DNA of 64,000 bases from Bimastos eiseni. Lineage: Eukaryota; Annelida; Clitellata; Crassiclitellata; Lumbricidae. Below are positions 12,267 to 24,744 of this stretch, piece by piece (position 1 is the first letter of the stretch; each line of letters starts with the position of its first letter). A program made the position numbers and the translations under genes. Where the stretch lies: NCBI GenBank assembly GCA_959347315.1, contig OY365807.1, positions 12,634,214-12,698,213 of the forward strand, in the 5' to 3' direction. The notes beneath the pieces are model-generated. The model had not been told where the DNA came from. It searched no databases and was given only the letters and a program-made list of their open reading frames with translations.

Positions 12267-12267
<1 letters not shown>
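12230..12267 (+). mobile_element. short 3' UTR of retrotransposon B
   Basis: Only 38 bp separate the stop codon from the TAA tail. Element A is similar at about 15 bp. Very short 3' UTRs leading straight into TAA repeats are a shared property of this family here. Confidence 0.6.
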
Positions 12268-12341
<74 letters not shown>

Positions 12342-12425
12342 GTGATAATAAAAATCATAATAATAATAATCATAATAATAATAATATTAGCAATATCAAT
12401 AGCAATAGTTATGATAATAACAATA
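12268..12425. repeat. (TAA)n tail/target tract after retrotransposon B
   Basis: Pure TAA to 12341, then increasingly imperfect AAT/GATAAT to about 12425. Confidence 0.95.
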
Positions 12426-13274
12426 GTGACTCTTCAGTCTACCCACGAGAGGAATATCTGTTCACATATTTAGCGCCCTTCTAGCGGCATGGCCTGCGTT
12501 ACGGCGCTCTAGAAATTGTCCAATAATGATAATGAAGTACATCCGGCAATTAGATAGATAACCGGATTTACGTCGTTCATCTTCTGCCAATAATGTTGTG
12601 TTATCGTGGGTCGCGGGCGCTTCCACTTGCGGTCGTTCCAAGTTATCTACGTAACTTGATTCATTAACTCTGACTCTGGTAATGTTATCTATCAACTTCG
12701 AATAGGAATCCGTTTATTAGGGCTCGAGTGTAGGACCTACACGTGAGTTCACCGTGGTTGTGCTCAGTAATTCTTGTGATCCGTGGACTGTTTTACTTGG
12801 CAATGAAACCACCATTCTTAATGACCAATAACATTACTTAGTCTAGAACAGAACATGGCAGGCCCCGATGCACCAAATTACTGTGTTTCACTCAAATCAT
12901 TCCACGCTGAGTGTTCGGCATGCAATTATTTTGCAAAACTCTTGCTGGGATTGGTTTAAATTTTTGGACGCCATGTTTGCTCTAATTGTTCGAATACATC
13001 TGCGACTTGTTTGTGATTAATATGCACGAGTACATTTCTTGCAGATTAGCTTTATTTTGGGAGAGGATACACTAAATGTGGCCTTGCGTTTCGAAGGATT
13101 TACAATGTAAGTCTAAGTTGGTCTAATGCATAGAAGTTTTTATTCAGATAGGTCCACCGATCTACCAGTGCAATAAAGAAGCTTAAACAACCGATGACTT
13201 ATCGATGTGACATCATGTGAATGCCCAATGGAGCTTCTTGAATAAGCTGCATCCAATGCATTGTGTATATATAC
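12426..13274. other. spacer, nothing recognised
   Basis: A TTTAGCGCCC block at about 12470 resembles the GCGCTATATAAAT tails seen elsewhere, but is too short to call. No exon or RNA gene seen. Confidence 0.4.
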
Positions 13275-13322
13275 ATCTTTGTTTATAGAGGTATATATAT
13301 ATATACCTCTATAAACAAAGAT
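13275..13322. repeat. 48-bp perfect palindrome
   Basis: Each 24-nt arm is the exact reverse complement of the other. The outer arm reads ATCTTTGTTTATAGAGG and the centre is (TA)n, with no spacer. It could form a cruciform. No flanking terminal repeat or target duplication was identified. Confidence 0.95.
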
Positions 13323-13735
13323 ATTGGATTACACTCTGGCTTAAATTATTGCATGGCTATAATTTTGGCATAGGGCCTATATGTGTATTATTCGCGCAAG
13401 GCACCATGACGTATACGGCTATCGTTGCGTGTGTTGACGTTGGTCTGTAGTTCTCTATAATAGTTTGGTTATAAAACTGAGATAAACAGCAGCGAAGGGA
13501 GATATAAATAGAGGCTTAGCATTGATCGGATGCCCCCAGTAAGTGTCCCTTCGTAGCTTACGAGGCGAAACATGAGCCCATTGCAACCTCCGTAGAGTTT
13601 TAGGTGATGGAGTGAAACAACAGATTCCTTGGCAGCGCGTCGTCCGCAGCTGATCAAATTTCGACTTAGAAAGAAACCAAACGACGGAGTCCAAACGACG
13701 TCGAAACCCGGTTGTAAACATTTTGGTATTCACTG
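13323..13735. other. spacer, nothing recognised
   Basis: Minus-strand ORFs of 60-90 codons occur, but none resembles a family I know and no splice context supports them. Confidence 0.4.
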
Positions 13736-14265
13736 AAGAGTGAGACAGACAGAGACAGACAGGCAGACAGAGGGATATAGAGAGACAGAGAAAGAGGGAA
13801 CGAAAGAATTAAAGAGACAGAGACTGAGAGAGAGTAAAACAGAGTTAGAGACGGAGATGTTAAACTGAGAGTGGAAATAGGCAGACAGCAGTATATTGAC
13901 AGACAGACACACAGTGACTGAGTGCTTACTGACTTAGCGACCTTGAGTATAGTGATCTTGAAGGGCTGTTGTATAAATCTTGATTGATTGATCGATCGAC
14001 TGATTGACTCACTGGCTGACTCACTCACTCACAGAGCGATCTATAGACAGAAACAAAGGCTGAAATGGAGAGTACAACAGATGCACAGACAGACACGAAT
14101 GCAGACAGAAGGAGAGAGACAGGTACCAGGAAAGAAACCACTGATGACAGGAATAGAAGAAATGGAAAACAGACAGAGACAGACAGGTAAGAACGAAGAG
14201 AACAAGACAGACAGGTACAGATATGTAGACAGACAGTCACACGGATATAGACAGACAGGTACCTA
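13736..14265. repeat. imperfect (CAGA/GACA)n purine-rich tract
   Basis: Scattered GACAGACA, CAGAGA and GAGAGA units over about 0.5 kb. At 13960-14000 a GGGCTGTTGTATAAATCTTGATTGATTGAT-like stretch resembles a retroposon 3' end with a TTGA tail. The ORFs across the tract are low-complexity Ser/Leu/Arg artefacts. Confidence 0.7.
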
Positions 14266-14975
14266 CAGTCCTACACGTATACATGTGGATGACCGAAATC
14301 CATACTGCAACGTGAGATGTTACTAACAACCCAGCCAATATCACCCTTCCAACCAAACCACCCCCTCATCCCCTCCGTTCGAGCATATGGAAATGGATCC
14401 ATGCATAAGCAATCCGACAGAGTTCAGGCCTCTGCTTAGACGCATGGAAAGCATTTCCCTCAATTTAGATCCATATTAAATGACTCGCTCATAAAAATTG
14501 TGGCCTGAGTTATGTCAACCCCGTATCCCGCTACTCCCAAGCAACCACACGGAGGCAATTCACCCCGAGGGCAAACGGTTAAACATGCTTTTACATCCTG
14601 ACATTTTTATAATATTAATATATATATATTATATTATATTATATATACATAGTCATACGTTTATATATAGTAGCATTGTATAATAGACTTAGAGTCGTGT
14701 ACCTCTGTCCATGCATAAAGTCAGTGTATAATGCATGCATATAAGTACTTAGAAATGAGTAAGGGCACATGCGTACACAAACAATGTCATGTTCAGTACA
14801 TGTAGGCCTAATAGCCTGGCCTATGCATATCGCAGCAGAAGCCTATACGCATGCGGCATACCACGCCATACCACCACCGGATATATAAATTGCATCATGT
14901 CACATAATTATATACATTACACACATAAGGAGACATAGTCATAGGCCCTGTATATAAATTTAATGTATAATATAT
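14266..14975. other. AT-rich spacer
   Basis: TA-rich runs at 14600-14650. A TAGGCCTA octamer at 14803-14810. No gene seen. Confidence 0.4.
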
Positions 14976-15203
14976 TCATTTATTATGCCTACCGACATTT
15001 AATATCGCCCTTCTTCCAACATTATTTGCTCAGAAGTGCACACGACACGACGGCGCAATTGCAGTTGTACTGCAGAGCAATGGTGTGCGAAGGACTTACT
15101 CAAGGTCCCTACACAGTGACGCCTCGGACGAGGGTCAAACCCGCTCGCTCAGCGCACACTGAACGTTGTGGGACGACCGCTCTAACCAATCGGCCACCGT
15201 GCC
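14976..15203 (-). mobile_element. tRNA-derived SINE
   Basis: Read on the minus strand, it starts with a tRNA-like head. TGGCCGATTGG (box A, about 15185-15197) follows GGCACGG, and GGGTTTGACCCT (box B) is at 15131-15142. The spacing suits an RNA polymerase III promoter. The head resembles tRNA-Ser/Leu-like SINE heads. A body containing a GCAGTTGTACTGC block follows, and the tail ends in AATAAA-type repeats. A second copy of the body lies at 40422-40600, which shows it is a dispersed family. Confidence 0.7.
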
Positions 15204-16246
15204 ACACAATATATTACATATGTGCATATATATCTTATATATATATTAGTGTGATTCACGGATGCATGGCAAAAAATAAATCATCGGTTTTTGAAAATTA
15301 GAAGACTCCAATTCAGTATAGAAGCACTAATTCTGGAACAATTTCATAAATTCGGTTATAATTTCATATCTATGGGTTGTAAAAGCGAGCGAAAGTTTCG
15401 CGCAACCTGCGTCAATTTTGCTACTCGATGGACGCTCAAAATCTTATCAAGATACTAGAAGACTGGGCTTTTTAAGTAAGCTCATAGAGAAGGTCGAAGA
15501 GGTTACATGGCAGGAGAAGATCGAGTTCTGATTCATAAAATGTAAATAAATTTATTAGAATAAAAGCTGCAGAAGGGCTGTGCAAAAGATCAAAGAATGA
15601 AAAGTAAGTTCGAACAAAAGATATTAGTATCTGGAGTTTAGGAAGAATGATAAGGATATGCCTGCCGAGGACAGCGAATCAGGTTCTGGTTGTCTATTAA
15701 AAGGATGAAAAAGATCGGCAACTATCTGATGACCGCGGTCTTGGATACAGGACTAAAGTCACTATCATGGAAACGTCCATCACTTGGCTGATACTGCTCA
15801 ATCTCTAGGAGACGAAGATCGAAACTTGCATTTGAGTCACAGTTCTATTAGCCGAGTTCGAAGATTAGGCCCTATAATAAAGTAGACCTTGCCAGAGAAA
15901 CAAATAATGAATTATCTCCAGATTGTGTTTGGCTGTTCAGATGGTAAGCTGTTGCCCAACATCATTAATTGTGAGAAGGTAGATCGGCTGTCTGTTATTG
16001 TGTCTATCATTGGAATAGAGCAACTTCTTGGTTTTCCAACGATTATTTATTCTTGCACTGAAGAAGCTCAGGCTAATGAGGCAAGCGCCGTGATCGGAGG
16101 TCCTGATGACTGGAACTTGAGAGCGAAGTGTAAGCGGGTGTGCTATGAGACTACAGCGACCTATTCTGGATAGAAATCTGGCGCAGGCACTGTAATAAAG
16201 AAGGACTTGAATGGTACTTAATACTTATAGACCATGTGTTTTTAAT
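15204..16246. other. spacer with an unsupported 94-codon ORF
   Basis: The + strand ORF at 15889-16173 has fairly normal amino-acid composition but no recognisable domain. I could not find partner exons with matching phase. It may be a relic of a coding repeat. Nothing else is identifiable. Confidence 0.3.
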
Positions 16247-16528
16247 CAGGGATGTAACAAGCGAGGGAGCAGAGGGGCACCGGCCCCCTCAAGTTTCAAA
16301 GCCCCCCTGTTTTAGTGCTCAGTGCCCCATGTACGCCAAAATCGGTCCTTTTTATGTTTCTCCAAAGTCTTTTTAAGATGACTTTTGTTAAGATAATTGG
16401 TGCCCCCCATTTTTCAAATTTCTGGAGGAGCAAGGTTCAAAAAGTGGGGGGCAAAAGAAATTTTTTTGCGCTTCACCAATATTTTTGAAATTATTCTCCC
16501 CACTTTTCAAAACCGTGTTACGCCTCTG
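16247..16528. mobile_element. hAT-type MITE (282 bp)
   Basis: The left end is CAGGGATGTAACA. The right end reads CAGAGGCGTAACA when reverse-complemented. Flanking 8-mers TTTTTAAT and TTGTTAAT match at 7 of 8, as expected for an aged hAT target duplication. The inside is a fold-back of G- and C-runs (GCCCCCC ... GGGGGGC) with no ORF. Confidence 0.75.
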
Positions 16529-17929
16529 TTGTTAATCGTTGCTTAAAAGACATTCAGTGTCACAGTGTACTTAAAATTGCTTCCTCTGCTGGTTCAGATA
16601 TTCTTATAATTCATCGTTGTCTTAACCATTGGCTAGTAGATTTACATGGATCTGGTAGAGATTACTTATCGAGTTATTGCCTTTGATGAAACAAAACAGG
16701 AGGCCAATCATCCAAGATATGACGACTAGGAGCTTCTTGAACTGGTAATCATCTTTCCTGGTGGACCATAAACCCGGGGAATTCGTTTTATAGCGCCTGA
16801 AACATTCACCGGACTCTTTGCATCGAGGGAATAATATTTATTTATTTGAAGGATTTATATAGCGCCGTCTTTTCTTAAGCGCTTCCGACCGAACCCCGGC
16901 TAAACAGAACAGTCTTAAGGTTGGCATAACCATAGAGCAGTGTGGAAGTGTCAATCTTAGTCAAACAACTGATGCCAGTTGGAGAAAGGGGCATCTTCAA
17001 TTCCTTCTATTTATCCCGGCATGGTTTCAAACTCTCTGCCCTTCAAACAATCTTCCTTTTCTTCAACAATTGACTGATGAATATAGAAACCCATAAAATT
17101 CGCAAGACCTCCGCTGCAGAATTCCACAGACATACGTATACATCACCTGAGTAATGCAACAGTTGGATTGGTCTTCTTCGATCCAAACATTGAGTTTGTT
17201 GTAAAGGGAAGAATGCTAAACAACTTATGTCAGACCAACATGAATCGAAGCACCCTCCTCCCATGCGTAACGTTAACAGACCAGTTCTTCTACCAACTCC
17301 AATGCAGTACAGGTTTTTCATATACTGGCACTAAAAGGATTCATTCCTGCATTTGTCACCGGAAAGCTTAAATGAAAATCAAAGGTATGCAGCTAATCAG
17401 AGAGTATAGTCAACGACACCGCAGAGATAAATGTGTAGGCATAAAGTTAAGTTATACTCTAGGATTACAACTCAATCCTGACCAATGACGAAGATCAGAT
17501 TCATCAGAAACAGTTTTTGCTTCAAGTTGTATATCTGCTCATCCCCATCAATCTCCTACTCGGACCAGAAAAAATTACTGGCAAGTCTACATATAGTGTC
17601 ACTGGCAGTGCGGAAAACGACTTCAACTCAATGGTGACAATCAAACTGTTTGTGACGTTATTTTTGGTCTAAAAACCTGCATTGTGTATATACAAAATGC
17701 TATTTAATTGCAGAGTTAAAATGCTGAAAACTGTCAATACATTGCCATGTCTTTGTACCGAAATGTATCTGTCATCAAGGCGCGATGGGGATCAACGTAT
17801 ATGCATTACATAACTTTGGTTGACTTGGGCAATTCTTAAATAAAAGTCAAACATGGTCCAAATTTCAGTATGTTAGCTTTCAACAATAGATGGACTGCAG
17901 TGGGCCCTAATCTTGACCTTTCAAAAGAA
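16529..17929. other. spacer with a retroposon 3'-end fragment
   Basis: At 16840-16880 the minus strand reads GGCGCTATATAAAT followed by an (AAATA)n tail, a 3' end shared with 42731-42768 and 58916-58928. The remainder to 17929 shows no exon, RNA gene or other repeat that I can support. Confidence 0.5.
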
Positions 17930-18070
17930 TATGTTGGAACCACCCTGATATACATATATACATTACATATATATGTGTGTATGTATATATACCTAAGTAC
18001 TACAAACCAGTTATATATATATATACACGCCCACACACATATACAAATAGTTGTGTTACAATATGTATAT
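17930..18070. repeat. (TA/CATA)n rich stretch
   Basis: Short alternating TA, CATA and GTAT runs. No function seen. Confidence 0.6.
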
Positions 18071-18349
18071 ACACGAAGATACCCTTAAGAAAAGATACGC
18101 AATATCTGCCAAAATAGAGCGTGAGTTTTTTCATGGCAATCGCCCGAGACTTTCTTATCTCTGCTGGTTATGAATATGTTTGGAGCATAGACGATAACTG
18201 ATGGGAAAGTGATGAATGCATAAAACAAATCCTGAACTTAGATTTTTCACCCGCAGATGTCGATAGCAGAAGAATTCCATAAGTGACTTACAAGATGAGA
18301 TAAGCTGTGGCAAAGTCTGCGCATTAGATAAACAATGCTATGACTTGTA

Positions 18350-18860
18350 CTGTATACGTCGTACAGAGCGTACGAACATGCAAGTAGGGAAGCATGCATG
18401 CTCATATTGCATACATTTATGTGTGCTGGTGATAATGTATGTGTCAATGTACATATGTATTATGTTGTATTGAATGTATGCATTCATGTAGCTATGCATG
18501 CATGTGTATGTATGTATAACAGTAGGCAGGTATATTGGGAAACATTAATGTAAGATGTGTATGTCTGTATGTGTGTATATCTGTCTATCTATCTGTTTGC
18601 ACTGTATTTGTATATAGATACAATATACGTGTATACCTGCGTGTGTGTATATATGTATGCATGTATGTACGTATGGACGAATGGATGGAAATACAGTATG
18701 TATGTATGTGTGTATATCTGCATGTATGTAGGTCTATGCTTGTATATTTTATAATGCCTTTCAAGTACTCACAATAGTATAACTTACTAGCAGGGTCTGC
18801 TTATTAGGTAAACTCTGCTACAGTGTGTACATGTATAATATACATGTATGTATATACGTA
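18350..18860. repeat. degenerate (GTAT/GCAT)n region
   Basis: Interrupted GTAT, GCAT and CTGT tetranucleotides, like a decayed version of the array at 1-860. The Val-Cys-Tyr ORFs here are artefacts. Confidence 0.7.
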
Positions 18861-19150
18861 TGCAAGTCTCGAACTTCTGCTGCTGGTTATGAAAATACTT
18901 TGCGATATTATCTTCCTGCTGCAAGGCACGCGTTGACCTGCTGTCACCTTTACTCTGACACCAAAGCTGACCTAGTAGCTTCGGACCTCTGCTTCATACG
19001 CTTGGCTGGAGAGGTCAGCCCAGGTCGAAAGTTACCCGAACACCTGAACAGGCCCCAACATTCATTCTGTGGCAGTCGTTTTTGGCTCAGGCATTCCTCA
19101 GGTATTCTCAATCTGCTGTTGATCGTGAACGTGTGCCTTGTAGGCTATAT

Positions 19151-19182
<32 letters not shown>

Positions 19183-20085
19183 TATATATATACGGTAAAG
19201 AATTTAGTATGATTCCATTCTATTGGATCGATGGCGGAAAAAGATTCCTGCATTGAAATCATGCTTCGGGTTTTTCATTGGTGTTTTGTAGCGAACTGCA
19301 GGCATGATATTTCTGAATCTATTTTGATTCCGCTGGATAATCTCTGTAGAAGAACTGTAGACAACTGTTGAATTATCGGATATTTTGAAGTAGCCATAGG
19401 TGTTCGGTGTTAGCGACGTCATTTTCTCAGAGCCATAAATAGTACGATAAGGATATGTGTAGACTGCCGAGAATTTGTTATTTATCGAAAAGAGAGTTAA
19501 TCCAAGACATTGTAGTTGCTTACATGTATGGTGGTTGGCAGTAATTGCCGAGTATAATAATTTGTGCCAATGATTGTTAGCTAAGTAAGGATGGTGGCAC
19601 AACCAAATGAGGCTAACCAAAGTACCTGGTAATTAACAGCCTGCAGATCATAGAGAAACTTTCTAGTGCTTTATACACTCGTCAGCTTAGCTAATTTGCA
19701 ATGTCTTCTTTCGCCAATTTCTCTCCACATACATTCATATTTAAACAAATTTTTATGTGACAGTACATTTATACCATAATCCGCCTTCTTTTATTGAGAA
19801 ATTCTGCAAATTGTTCAACACTTGTGTTTCACACGTATCTACAGAAGCAATTTGTTAAATTGGTTTAACATAATCATTTTGCCCATGAACTCAATTAGTA
19901 TCATTTTCCTAAAGCATACGGAGGCTGCTGATCTGCTGCAGTAGAGAGTCAAAAGGCATGGAGGCTGTTTGCAAGCTTACGGTCCCAGCTGGTAATATAG
20001 GAGCCCATGCTTACATGTAGGTAAGCCAAGATTATATGGATATGTATGAACAAATGTATGTACATATGCATGAATTTATGTACAT
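18861..20085. other. spacer with (TA)n at 19147-19195
   Basis: One 50-bp TA/CATATA run. ORFs of 138-143 codons on either strand are not supported by any recognisable domain or splice pattern. Confidence 0.4.
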
Positions 20086-20087
20086 AT

Positions 20088-20179
<92 letters not shown>
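20086..20179. repeat. (CA)n(TA)n dinucleotide microsatellite
   Basis: About 65 bp of CA followed by about 30 bp of TA. Confidence 0.95.
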
Positions 20180-20182
<3 letters not shown>

Positions 20183-20447
20183 TACGCACGTATTTTCCTA
20201 GAGGTACATGTATGTATGTGCTTACTTGCGTGTGTATGTACCAATATATTTCTTCATCATATACATTTATGCCATTTGTATTTTTATACATATTTATGTT
20301 ATTAGGTATGTATGTTGGTATGCATGTATATATGCATGTAATATGCAACTCTGTATGCAACTCTATGAATGCTTCTGTCGAATTTAGAGAGATTCTGTGC
20401 GGTGTTGGTTTCCTGAGGCTTTGCATTTGTCTTACATGTATGTGGGA

Positions 20448-20515
20448 GACATATAGTCTGGTGGTGACTTTCTGGATTGCCCATCGCTAGAGGTCGGGAT
20501 TCAAATACCCTCAAA
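20448..20515 (+). mobile_element. possible tRNA-derived SINE head
   Basis: TAGTCTGGTGG at about 20454-20464 fits box A. GGGATTCAAATACC at about 20497-20510 fits box B, with tRNA-like spacing. No cloverleaf with good acceptor pairing is obvious, so a SINE remnant is more likely than a tRNA gene. Confidence 0.35.
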
Positions 20516-21836
20516 GCCAAAAAGCTGTTCCGAAACGTGTTTCCTACTTAGCTTACTTATCTGTAATTAGTAAATGTAACAAACGAGGTCGGCAGATCAG
20601 GTGGCGAGGAACTAAGTACAAATGAGTACATTTTGTAGTATGCCAGTTGTCTAACACCACTTTGGCGTACATGTACGTATCGCCATGTATCACTATCGCC
20701 ACACGGAACAAACGAAGCGGGAAGACTGGCAGCTAACAAGGGGTTTGGTAATTCGTTCTAGTATGCGAGGTTATAAAAATGAAGTCTAATACGTCGTAAC
20801 TCTGACGGACTCTGTCTTGGCTCAAACAATATATTGTTTTCCTTCTTAGTCCATTAGCATTCAAGCTATTTTCTGATGTTGTAAGTTCTATTTTAACCCA
20901 ATAAGTAACGAATGTGACCAAGCTCCTTTCCATTTAATACATGTGCAATGGCCAACGGTTGACGCTTAACACGTGCTTACAAAACGTCGCCCTATACAAT
21001 GCTACATTACACTGTTATACATTTCATAGCATTACTGCTGACCTAATCGCAGCGAGTAGGCCTTCACATTATTATTATCGTATCATCATCGATTGTCGTC
21101 ATAATAATTCATAATAACCACAATCTTAATATGTAGGCTACGTTGTGTATATATATGCACATATACAATACATGCATGTATGTATACATGTACAACATTG
21201 TACATGTATTTGTATTATCAAACATCGTATCAGCCTTTTAATTTAGGACGGCTTCCTCAGGCATGTAGGCCCCTAGACCCCGTATACCTTCTTTTAGGTT
21301 ACCCACGTCACAGACGAGTCGCAACCGAGGCTCTACCGAATTGACCTGTCTCTCTTTGTTCAACGAACAGTCGAACACCCGTCAGACAATTAGATAATGC
21401 TTTGATTAATGGATGCTGTAACTCTTGATGTGTTCCGCATCCACTGCACCCCGTGTCTGACTCTGGGGCTTAATTCATCCGTTGCTGTTTACTGAAGCTT
21501 TGGAATTCGTTGCACAATTCAGTTCGTTCTCCTCGTCTATGATGCCATTCAGGTCGCAGCTTTAATTGTAATTCGTCTTCTTAAACTTGTACGGCCATTG
21601 TACCTGGTTTCCTTGTTCCTCTGGTCTGTTCAATTCGACGAGGCGTTTCCAATCGATTATCAATCTCGATTGCCAATACACTCATGTAAGAGATCATCGA
21701 TTATTGTCACAGAAGTCTTAAAAACGACGCTATTGAAGTCATTAGATTAGATTAGGTTAACGTAATTGGACGATCTCAAGTATGTTTAGTTTTTGACAAT
21801 TAATATAGCCCAATTGACACAGGCGTTACTACAATC
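20516..21836. other. spacer, nothing recognised
   Basis: No coding, RNA or repeat feature that I can support. Confidence 0.4.
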
Positions 21837-21838
21837 AC

Positions 21839-21893
<55 letters not shown>

Positions 21894-21960
21894 TATCATC
21901 ATCATCATCATAATCATCATCACCAACATTAACAACAACAGCAGCAGCACAACAACAATT
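21837..21960. repeat. (CAT)n trinucleotide microsatellite
   Basis: About 80 bp of nearly pure ATC/CAT, then AAC/AGC triplets. Confidence 0.9.
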
Positions 21961-22299
21961 ATGATGACAGTAACAATAGCAGCTTATCTATCAATAGTAA
22001 TGATGTCTTACCGCAAATGCAAAGATGAAAGGAAAACTTTGCCTCATATTGAAAGAAAACATCAAAAATTTCCTATAAGAATCTGGTGTTCTTTCTTCTT
22101 CATACAACGCCACCCTACCCGTCGCTATCTATCGTACTCTGTCTGATAAGGCTCAAGCACTCAGACGGTCAGGTCTTGTTTCTCATTCATGCAAAACTTG
22201 TGAGCCGTAAGTGAGAGCCTTCAATGCAATTCGTGTTTTGCCCATAGCAGCTTCTGTTGTGCGATGGAGCGACGTATTATGCGGCAGAACCAGCTGCCT

Positions 22300-23400
22300 C
22301 TGAGTTCTGCTATGGCAGTGGAACAGCGGCTGATCCAAACGCCAGTATCAACCCCTCTGCTTCTACTTCTTCTCGCTCTCCAATCTTCTCCTTCTGCTTA
22401 TCATTGTCTTGTCTTCCTATTGTGTTTTTCGTGTAGACCCCGCGTATCTTCCATACATGATCGTTTGACTTCTCCTCCTCCTTCCACACGATTCCTATTT
22501 TTTACTTTTCCTGCACTTAGCCTCTTTCCACTCTTCAGCATCTGGTTATTCCTTCTTCCTCTTTTCCTCTTTCATGTCATCCTTCTTTCTTTTCCAATAA
22601 TCTCTTATTCTCTTTCTTCTCTTACTCTTAATCTCCTTCTCATTCTTTTATTCCTCATTCGTTTCGCCTCCAACGCATCATCTTTTTTCCTCCCCGCCTT
22701 GAATCAGTCAACAACTTTAATTGTCTCTTATCCTTCCTCTTGCTCCTCTTGCTTTGCTCCTCTTGCTCCTCTTGCTCCTCTTGCTCCTCTTGCTCCTCTT
22801 GCTCCTCTTCTTTCTCATGCCATTCCTCCTACGTTCTATCTATGTGTTTCCCTTTTAGCTCTTTCTCTTTCTCCTACTCTTCAGAATGACGTCAACGGCA
22901 TTGACAGTCAAAAGATGTCGTTAATCATTCATCCATCTTAGTCTTCCTTCCTTTTCTCTTTCTCCTCTTCCTTATACTAATTCTTGTCTTACCAATACGT
23001 ACTGCTCTTGTCGACTACTTCTTTCATCCTGGCACTGTTCTCCTCTACGTCACTTCGTTCTTTTCATCCTCACCGTATTATCTTCCTATTAATAACATCA
23101 TTCTACGTATCTTCCTCATATTCCTCTTTCTCTTCTTATATCCTCATATTCCTCCTTCAGCTTCTCTTTCTCCTATTCCCCCGGCTTTTCTTGCTTCTCT
23201 TCCTCTTCCACTTCTCCCCTCCTCCTCTTCCTAATTATTCTCTTCAATATCTCACCTTTCCCCTATTATCTCACTTTACTCATATTCTTTTTCCTCCTCC
23301 TCTTTGTCATCCTCCTCCTCGTCACTTTCCTATTCCTCTTTCTTCCTTCCTTCCTTCCTCCTTCTCTTCCCCTCACTTCCTCCTTCTTCACTCGTGAACT
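22300..23400. repeat. 1.1-kb pyrimidine-rich tract on the + strand
   Basis: Long CT-rich sequence with TTC, CTC and CCT clusters, including about eight copies of a 9-bp CTCTTGCTC-like unit at 22738-22812. Long ORFs on it encode only Leu/Ser/Phe/Pro and have no domain. They reflect the lack of purines, not selection for protein. Confidence 0.75.
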
Positions 23401-23720
23401 TACTGACCTGGACATGTGTGAATGCTAACCGATGTTTATACATCGTGGTAGAGAAGGCAGACGTGGTTTTGATTCCAATTTATTACAAGATGATACGGGT
23501 GGGATTGCATGAGTCTGGGTGGGTAGGCCTATGCGTGGGAGACGGGTAGGTATTGGTGGATAGGGCGGATGGGTTGCGCTTTCGTCTTCGTCTGCGTACC
23601 TGCTGTGTCTGTTCGGGTGGATGCTTTGATTTCTGCTTACGCACGTCTGTTCTTATGTTCTTGAGTGACAAGGATCGAGTGCGTGCGTGCCTCCTGATTG
23701 TTTACGGAGTATTTTGTACG

Positions 23721-23721
23721 A

Positions 23722-23753
<32 letters not shown>

Positions 23754-23763
23754 TATGTTTGTG

Positions 23764-23796
<33 letters not shown>

Positions 23797-23797
23797 T

Positions 23798-23846
<49 letters not shown>

Positions 23847-23856
23847 TATGTTTGTG

Positions 23857-23889
<33 letters not shown>

Positions 23890-23924
23890 TTGTGTGTGTG
23901 TGTTTGTGTGTGTTTGTGTGTTTG

Positions 23925-24005
<81 letters not shown>

Positions 24006-24026
24006 TTGTGTGTGTGTTTGTGTGTT

Positions 24027-24059
<33 letters not shown>

Positions 24060-24158
24060 TTGTATGTGTTTGTGTGTGTGTGTGTGTGTTTGTGTGTGTG
24101 TGTTTGTGTGTGTGTTTGTGTGTGTGTTTGTGTGTGTGTTTGTGTGTGTGTGTGTGTC

Positions 24159-24189
<31 letters not shown>

Positions 24190-24204
24190 TTGTGTGTGTG
24201 TGTT

Positions 24205-24237
<33 letters not shown>

Positions 24238-24250
24238 TTGTGTGTGTGTT

Positions 24251-24281
<31 letters not shown>

Positions 24282-24290
24282 TTGTGTGTT

Positions 24291-24321
<31 letters not shown>

Positions 24322-24326
24322 TTGTT

Positions 24327-24365
<39 letters not shown>

Positions 24366-24366
24366 T

Positions 24367-24410
<44 letters not shown>

Positions 24411-24420
24411 TGTGTGTGTT

Positions 24421-24456
<36 letters not shown>

Positions 24457-24464
24457 TGTGTGTT

Positions 24465-24495
<31 letters not shown>

Positions 24496-24510
24496 TTGTG
24501 TGTGTGTGTT

Positions 24511-24545
<35 letters not shown>

Positions 24546-24560
24546 GTTTGTGTGTGTGAG
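23721..24560. repeat. (GT)n minisatellite with regular TTTG interruptions
   Basis: About 840 bp of GT repeats with a TTTG phase break every 8-24 bp and no other significant content. It is open in all three frames. Alternating purine-pyrimidine runs of this kind can adopt Z-DNA. Confidence 0.97.
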
Positions 24561-24744
24561 TTCGTGCGTCTGTATCGTTGTCCCTGCTCTTGCATGTCTG
24601 TCTTTTTGCTCGTTCGTGCTATATTGTGAGTGGTTCTGAGTGAAAGAAAGGATTTAATTACATGTAAGTAGGTAACAAAATCACAGACGTATTAATTACA
24701 TAATTGAGACGCAGAGTTAAGTTGTACAAGACTTATTAACGAAA

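Noticed and set aside
15889..16173. 94-codon ORF as a host exon
   Set aside because: No homology recognised, no polypyrimidine/AG acceptor or donor pair matching a neighbour, and no further exons in phase.
18825..19256. 143-codon ORF as a gene
   Set aside because: It begins in a degenerate GTAT repeat and ends in a TA repeat. The middle has no recognisable domain.
22264..22941. 225-codon ORF rich in Leu/Ser/Phe that looks like a membrane protein
   Set aside because: It lies in a pyrimidine-rich tract where any + frame yields Leu/Ser/Phe/Pro. It has no domain and no splice partners.
23553..24639. ORFs of 290-358 codons with repeating Cys-Val-Phe
   Set aside because: They are translations of the GT/TTTG array in all frames.
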